DNA of 64,000 nt. It comes from Carya illinoinensis. Its lineage: Eukaryota; Streptophyta; Magnoliopsida; Fagales; Juglandaceae. The notes under the pieces were generated by a model. The model was not told the origin of the DNA and ran no database searches. It saw only the letters and a list, made by a program, of their open reading frames with translations. Shown here piece after piece: positions 58,996 to 64,000 of this stretch (its first letter is position 1; every line of letters begins with the position of its first letter). The position numbers and the translations under genes are program-made. Location: assembly GCF_018687715.1 (NCBI RefSeq), contig NC_056755.1:20483501-20547500 (forward strand). Direction: 5' to 3'.

Positions 58996-59740
58996 ATGTT
59001 GAGAGCATGTGTGATGGATTTCAAGGGAACTTGGCTGCGACATTTACCATTAGTCGAGTTTGCTTATAATAATAGCTTCCAGGCCAGTATTGGAATGGAA
59101 CCTTACGAGGCATTGTATGGAAGAAGGTGCCGATCTCCATTGTTTTGGGATGAAGTAGGTGAAAGCAAGATTTTGGGGCCAGAAATCATCCAGAAGACTA
59201 TAGAGAAGATAGATATCATTCGGGCTAGAATGAAAGCAGCTCAAAGCTAGCAAAAGAGTTATGCTAATAATCGCCGACGCGAGTTAGAATTTGAGGTCAG
59301 GAATAAAGTGTTTTTGAGGATAGCACCAATGAAAGGAGTTATGAGGTGGCAAGTTGAGCCCAAGATATATCAAGCCCTTTGAGATTCTTGATCGGGTTGG
59401 ACCGGCTACTTATTGGGTAGCACTCCCACCTTCTCTTAAGGGGGGTGCATAATGTATTCCATGTTTCCATGTTGAGGAAGTGCATCCCCGACCCCACTCA
59501 TATTCTTGACTATGAGCCATTACAGATTCAATAAGATTTAACTTATGCTGAAGAACCAATTTGTATAATAGAAAGAAAAGCACATGTATTACAAACTCGG
59601 ACCATTCCTATGGTTAAGGTGTTATGGAATAATCAAGCTGCAAATGAAGCATCTTGGGAACTTGAAGAAGAGATGCGAGTTAAGCACCCTTGAATTTTTG
59701 GTTAGAGTTTTGATAACTTGTAAATAAATTCCAAGGACAG
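58996..59740 (+). pseudogene. Gypsy integrase C-terminal part, decayed
   Basis: After the frameshift the next frame holds EDMLRACVMDFKGTW, LVEFAYNNSFQASIGM and YGRRCRSPLFWDEVGE to a TAG at about 59248. Further GPY/F-like and chromodomain-like pieces (RRRELEFEV and later phrases to about 59690) are readable only by switching frames. The polypurine tract follows at about 59747..59760. Confidence 0.75.
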
Positions 59741-59761
59741 AATTTCTTTAAGGGGGGAGGA

Positions 59762-60958
59762 TGTAAGACCCAGGCTTGCTGCGTGAAACCCAGCCCAGTG
59801 ACCCTCAAAAAATGATGTCGTTTGGGTAGGTTATATTCTTCCCTTTTATAGTTTCTTTCTTCCCCGACTTCCTCTCTATTTGGACGTGTGGTTCCCTGCT
59901 TTTCTCCCCCAAATCACTCTCTTTTCTTTCAGTTATCTCTCACCAGTTTTTGCTCTCAACTTCTTGGCAAAACCGTGCTCATCTCCCTTTTGCACAGCCT
60001 CTCTTCTGGTGACCTCTAGGTGTTGCGATTTTGGAGTTTTTCAAACCTGTTTTTGTGCTCAAAGCCAACCCCAAGCCGGTATTTCTTTTTTCCCTATAGA
60101 TCTCTCCTCTCTCTCACTTTCTCTGCATTTTTTTTAATGGGTATTTATTTATTTCTTCTTCTTCTTCTTTTCTTTTCTTTCTTTCTTCTTCTCATTGGAA
60201 GATTTCTTTCAATTTCATATGTTCCTCTCCATCTTTTGCGTCGTTCCCTCTTCCACTCGGTTTATGTTTTTCCTTGTAATTTTTTTTTTCTGCAAAGTTA
60301 TATATATATATATATATATTTCTATTGCAACACATGCTTCTACTTTGTTTTGCTTGGGGTTTTATTACTACAATTTGAGTAGATTTTCAATGGTGTCGCT
60401 GGTTTTTGTTGGGTATAAACTATAAAGAATATCGATGGGTGCGGAGTAGAATTTAAGAAGATTTGGATATTTTCTTTTGTGGAGTTGTGAATGGAGAAAA
60501 GGTTGTTGTGGCTATTGCTAATTTGGTTGAGTTGGTGGTTGTTTAGTTTGCATTAATGTGCTGATATTTGATGTGGAATTATGAATTTTAATTAATTAGA
60601 TCGAAGTGGAGATTGTTGGTCTTTAACACTTAGTGTATATTTATTTTTATGAATAGGTGACCAGGCTAAAAGAGGTCGAATTCAAGGCATTGATAATATG
60701 CTACAAAAATCAGGTAAGTGGGGTTCCTATGCTAGATTTGCATAAAAAGAAATAAATGAATTGAGGTTGGTTTGTAAAATGGGCATTATTATGTTTTTAA
60801 AAGAAAATATGAAAATAACCTTAATATATGTGTTTTGCATTCACTCATGAAAAATCTATATGAAAGAGAAAAATGATTTTTGACATGAATAGTGTAGGCG
60901 ACATGTTTATGAAATGTGCAAAAGAGTGAATATGATATTCAAGATTTTTTTTATACAT
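59762..60958 (+). repeat. 3' LTR of the plus-strand gypsy element, interrupted
   Basis: It starts TGTAAGACCC after the polypurine tract and matches 53684..55030 until a T-rich junction at about 60945..60965, where the LINE begins. Compared with the left copy it has a 155-base deletion near 60545 and an (AT)n expansion at about 60300..60320. The rest lies beyond the window. Confidence 0.8.
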
Positions 60959-61344
60959 TTTTTTTGTTTTGAAAATAGCCGGTAACCACTCTCGGCGTGG
61001 TCCCGACCCAAGTTTATTAAAAACCCTCACTTATGGCGGATGGATACCTTAGGAACAAACAATGTTATAACATCAAAACCAGCAAAGAATAAAACCGCCA
61101 CTTATGAAAACCAAAACTAAACCACCTATATACAAAACGAGGGGAGACCCTACTTATCCAAGCAAAGAATTCCCTTAAGAGGACAAGGTAGTGATGACCC
61201 TCCTTCATAAACCACACTTTTTCCCATTTACCCCTCCCTAGCAAGAAAATCAGCTGCACCATTCCCTTCCCTATACTGGTGCATCACCATAAAATTTACC
61301 CCTTCTAAGTTAGCCACTAAATCCTCGCAAAAATCCCAAGGGTA

Positions 61345-61938
61345 TCATAGCGTGCATACTTTTTTCCAAAGCCAGTCCACCACAATAAGCGAGTCAGATT
61401 CAATTATCACATTCAAAAGGCGAAGCCGTTTACACAACCGAATACCTTCCAATAATGCTTTAAGTTCAGCGCTATTATTCGTGCCATGCTCGAAAGTACT
61501 AGAAAAAGCCACAAGCACGTTACCACGGTAATCCTGAATAATTCCCCCACCTACTGAGTTGCCCAGATTTGCCTTGCAACTACCATCACAGTTGAGTTTA
61601 ACCCATCTGGTAGGGGGCTTGTTCCATGTCACATACCTGCTTGGTCTTGCATGCATGGGATGATGTAGAATATTGAGCTCCTGTATTAATTCCATGTCCA
61701 TTGTTGACATATAACGAACTGCCTTATGATTTTCTACAATAGCACTAGCCCAGTGCCTTATTTGTCTCCACACTTGTTCCACGGTTTGTTGAACCCCATC
61801 CATTCTTGCCTTACATCTCCTTTTCCATAGGCACCATGTTATCACACTCGGCATTACCCCAAATAGAAGACCTTTGATGAAAGATTTTTTGGCATAAACA
61901 AACCAGCTTGATACTCTGTTTTTCCAAGGGATACTCAT
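61345..61938 (-). pseudogene. LINE C-terminal RNase H domain
   Basis: The open stretch includes WVKLNCDGSCKANLGNS, GGGIIQDYRGNVLVAF, NNSAELKALLEGI and VIIESDSLIVVDW. The catalytic Asp, Glu and Asp are present, as in the plant RVT_3 type RNase H found at the end of many L1 ORF2 proteins. It would remove RNA from the RNA-DNA hybrid. The preceding 180 bases to the zinc-binding part contain breaks, so it is a fragment of a broken polyprotein. Confidence 0.85.
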
Positions 61939-62113
61939 GTTGAAAGGTGCCCCCAGCAGTACACTAGCTCAGCGCCAGATTTCTGATGCTATCTCACCTG
62001 AAGAGAGGATGTGATCACAATTTTGCTGGGGCCCTTCTCATACAATAATCACATGTCGAAGCCATCGCAATACCTTTCGCTTGAACACTTGCATCTACAA
62101 GCAAACATTTGAA

Positions 62114-64000
62114 CTAGGCTTTCCATACACAAATGGAAATTCTCTTTGGAATTAAGGGATGCCAAAACCAGTCACTCCACTCTAAGCTTTCACCATGCTT
62201 CCTTATTGCCTCCCAAGCTGTTTTGGTAGAAAAGTTACCATCAGCTGTTGGCTTCCATATATGCACGTCCTCACCTCTTTTTCCAGGCTGAATCTTGAGC
62301 AATATCTCCCTCGTTCTTTCAGCTCTTACAAGTTACCATAATGCAGCAGAATCCGATTGTTTTGATCCCAACACTCTCGAATGCTCAATTTAGTATTAAT
62401 TATGCCCGCCTACCGATAAAGGACCAAAAGAAAGCCACCGGTCAAACCAGAAAGAGGAATTTCCTCCTCGCACCAAGACTGTCATATTTTCCATAACTTC
62501 CGGAATGGCAGCCAACATCAATCCCCAAAATCGTGAATCATTGGGACGTTCCTTCCAAGCTAGAATATGCTATGTCGACAGTATTTGGCCTTGAAAAAAT
62601 CTGCCCATAAATTATTAGAAGTAATCAATCTAAATGCAAGCTTTATATATAAAGATTTCTGGACTTTCTTGAGGTCTCGCACCCCCAATCCCCCTTCTGA
62701 GACTAGTTTGCAAACCTTCCCCCAATATAGCCAATGGACTTTTCTTTTACCTTCCACCTCGCCCCACCAAAAAGTTATCAAGAGAGAATTGATACAAGAT
62801 ATAATACTTATCGGGATAGAAATAATGAACATTAAATGTTTCGGCGTGCTAGCTAAAACATGTCTGAGCAAAATTAATCTTCCACCTAGCAAAAGCAATT
62901 TAAGTTTCCACCCGGCAATTTTTGCTTGTATCTTATCCACTAGTGACTCCATCATTCGAGAAGTTAACTTGCTTGAAACCAAGGGCACACCCAAATACGT
63001 CACTGGGATCTTGCCTTCCGTGAATCCGGTACTTCTTAATAAACTTCTTTTACGAGCTGGGCTAATATGTTTTGACAAGAAAATTGCTGACTTGGCTTTG
63101 CTGATTTTTTGACCCGACCACCTCTCATAAGTCTCAAGAACCTGCATTATATTTTTAATCAACCTCTTCCCTCCATTGGCAAAGATAAGGATATCATCCA
63201 CATATAATAAATGAGACACTGTAGGCGGCCCAATTGGATGATAAAATTTCCCAATGCAACCCTTCTCAAAATTTTGCCGAAGTAATCTTGTTAAGATCTC
63301 TTCCATGATAATAAATAATAACGGAGAGAGGGGATCCCCTGGGTGCAAGTCTCAGCCTGATTGAAAAAAACCCTTTGGAGTTCCGTTCATCATCATTGAG
63401 AACCACGAGCCCTCCACAAAATTTTTTATAAGATTGCAAAAATTCTGAGCAAACCCAAACGACTTCAGTACCTCCAAAAGAAAACTCTAATTCACCCTAT
63501 CGTATGCCTTAGCCATATCCAGTTTCACCATCACATTACCTCCCGTCCTTTTCTTATGCAAATAATGGACCATTTTCTGTACCAGCATAATATTTTCAAA
63601 GATGCTATGCCCCGCCCCAGGATAAAAGCTTCTTGCTCATGTGAGACCAGCTTATCAACAACATTAGTGAGTCAAAAAACAATAATCTTCGAAAAAAATT
63701 TATAAGCCATGGAACAAAGACTAATAGGGTGAAATTTGTCAAAGCTCGAAGGATTAACCACCTTCGAAATCAGAATAATAAAAGAGGAAGAATAAAACCT
63801 GGACAAAGGAGCACCCAGGAAAAAATATTTTGCAGCTTCCAAGAGGTCATCCTTTACAATATCCCAACAAGCCATATAGAATTCAGATCCAAATCCATTG
63901 GGTCCCGGGCTGCTCTCTTTCAGAATAGAAAAAATCGCTCGTTTGACTTCCTCCTCTATTGGTACCGCGCATAATAAATCATTTTCAGCCCCCAAAATTT
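62114..64000 (-). pseudogene. LINE reverse transcriptase and zinc-binding domain
   Basis: Minus-strand pieces in order are as follows. 63672..63995 has SPGPNGFGSEFYMACWDIV, then FHPISLCSMAYKFFSKI. A frame-broken stretch of about 320 bases follows. 62560..63348 has HPGDPLSPLLFII, then the catalytic YVDDILIFA with both aspartates intact, then IAGWKLKLLLLGGRL and WGKVCKLVSEGGLGVRDL. 62114..62302 has the zf-RVT-like WKPTADGNFSTKTAWE and PKRISICVWKA. This is the target-primed reverse transcriptase of a plant L1. Frame changes between the pieces show it is inactive. Confidence 0.85.

Larger units (their letters stand above)
53684..64000 (+). mobile_element. Decayed Ty3/gypsy element on the plus strand, with LINE in its 3' LTR
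   Basis: The left LTR starts TGCAAGACCCAGG at 53684 and the right LTR starts TGTAAGACCCAGG at 59762; they are clearly homologous for over 1.2 kb. Gag remnants, protease, RT, RNase H and integrase lie between them in Ty3/gypsy order. A polypurine tract (aaggggggaggatg) precedes the right LTR. The right LTR is cut at about 60958 by an L1 LINE that runs past the window end, so the right end and any target duplication are unseen. All coding parts carry lesions. Confidence 0.88.
60959..64000 (-). mobile_element. L1-type LINE, 3' part, with RNase H domain
   Basis: In minus orientation the reverse transcriptase comes first (right side), then a zinc-binding RT-associated segment, then an RNase H domain. 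After about 380 bases the LINE ends at an A-rich tail (short T run on the plus strand, about 60950..60970) inside the gypsy LTR. The 5' part with the endonuclease lies beyond the window, so a target duplication cannot be tested. Confidence 0.85.

Overview
The window is plant nuclear DNA, most likely from a woody eudicot. The evidence is Del/Tekay-like Ty3/gypsy chromoviruses with very long LTRs, a CACTA (En/Spm) element, a plant L1 LINE with an RNase H domain, hAT remnants, and one INDETERMINATE DOMAIN (IDD) zinc-finger gene with plant-style introns. I cannot name the species. The only host gene I can support is the IDD gene (41021..43294, minus). Almost everything else is transposable-element sequence or AT-rich intergenic DNA. 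I found no rRNA, convincing tRNA, CRISPR array or bacterial feature.

Region by region: (1) 442..4669 is an old solo LTR with a 5-bp target duplication (gaaat), interrupted by a second solo LTR at about 1960..4063. (2) 6486..10607 is a truncated LTR of a related subfamily, split by a clean solo LTR at 7313..9679 (target duplication gattc). (3) 10608..12237 holds a decayed hAT transposase C-terminus, fold-back repeats and a very GC-rich hAT-like terminus. It is followed by a 61-bp LTR scrap at 12378. (4) 13111..15449 is another solo LTR. (5) 15887..25471 is a complete, young Ty3/gypsy element on the minus strand. It has near-identical 2.3-kb LTRs, an initiator-tRNA-Met primer site, a polypurine tract, gag-pol and a gtttt target duplication; gag-pol has one frameshift and one nonsense codon. 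(6) 26202..39170 is a complete CACTA element ending in CACTA/TAGTG with a tac target duplication. It carries a decayed TNP2-type transposase, a second Transposase_24-like gene, an antisense remnant of a third protein, arrays of cgttcgaacg-like motifs, an AT-rich island, a small fold-back element and a nested solo LTR (36433..38530). (7) 39171..53063 is the IDD gene and its flanks. (8) 53684..64000 is a decayed plus-strand Ty3/gypsy element whose right LTR is interrupted by a minus-strand L1 LINE that runs off the window.

The genes do not form an operon or pathway. The biology is nested transposition followed by LTR-LTR recombination and mutational decay next to a developmental transcription-factor gene. 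The most interesting unexplained structure is inside the LTR family. Several small inverted repeats, one with apparent compensatory changes between copies, and consensus-like splice sites on both strands recur in nearly every copy. Every member of that family lies in the same orientation.
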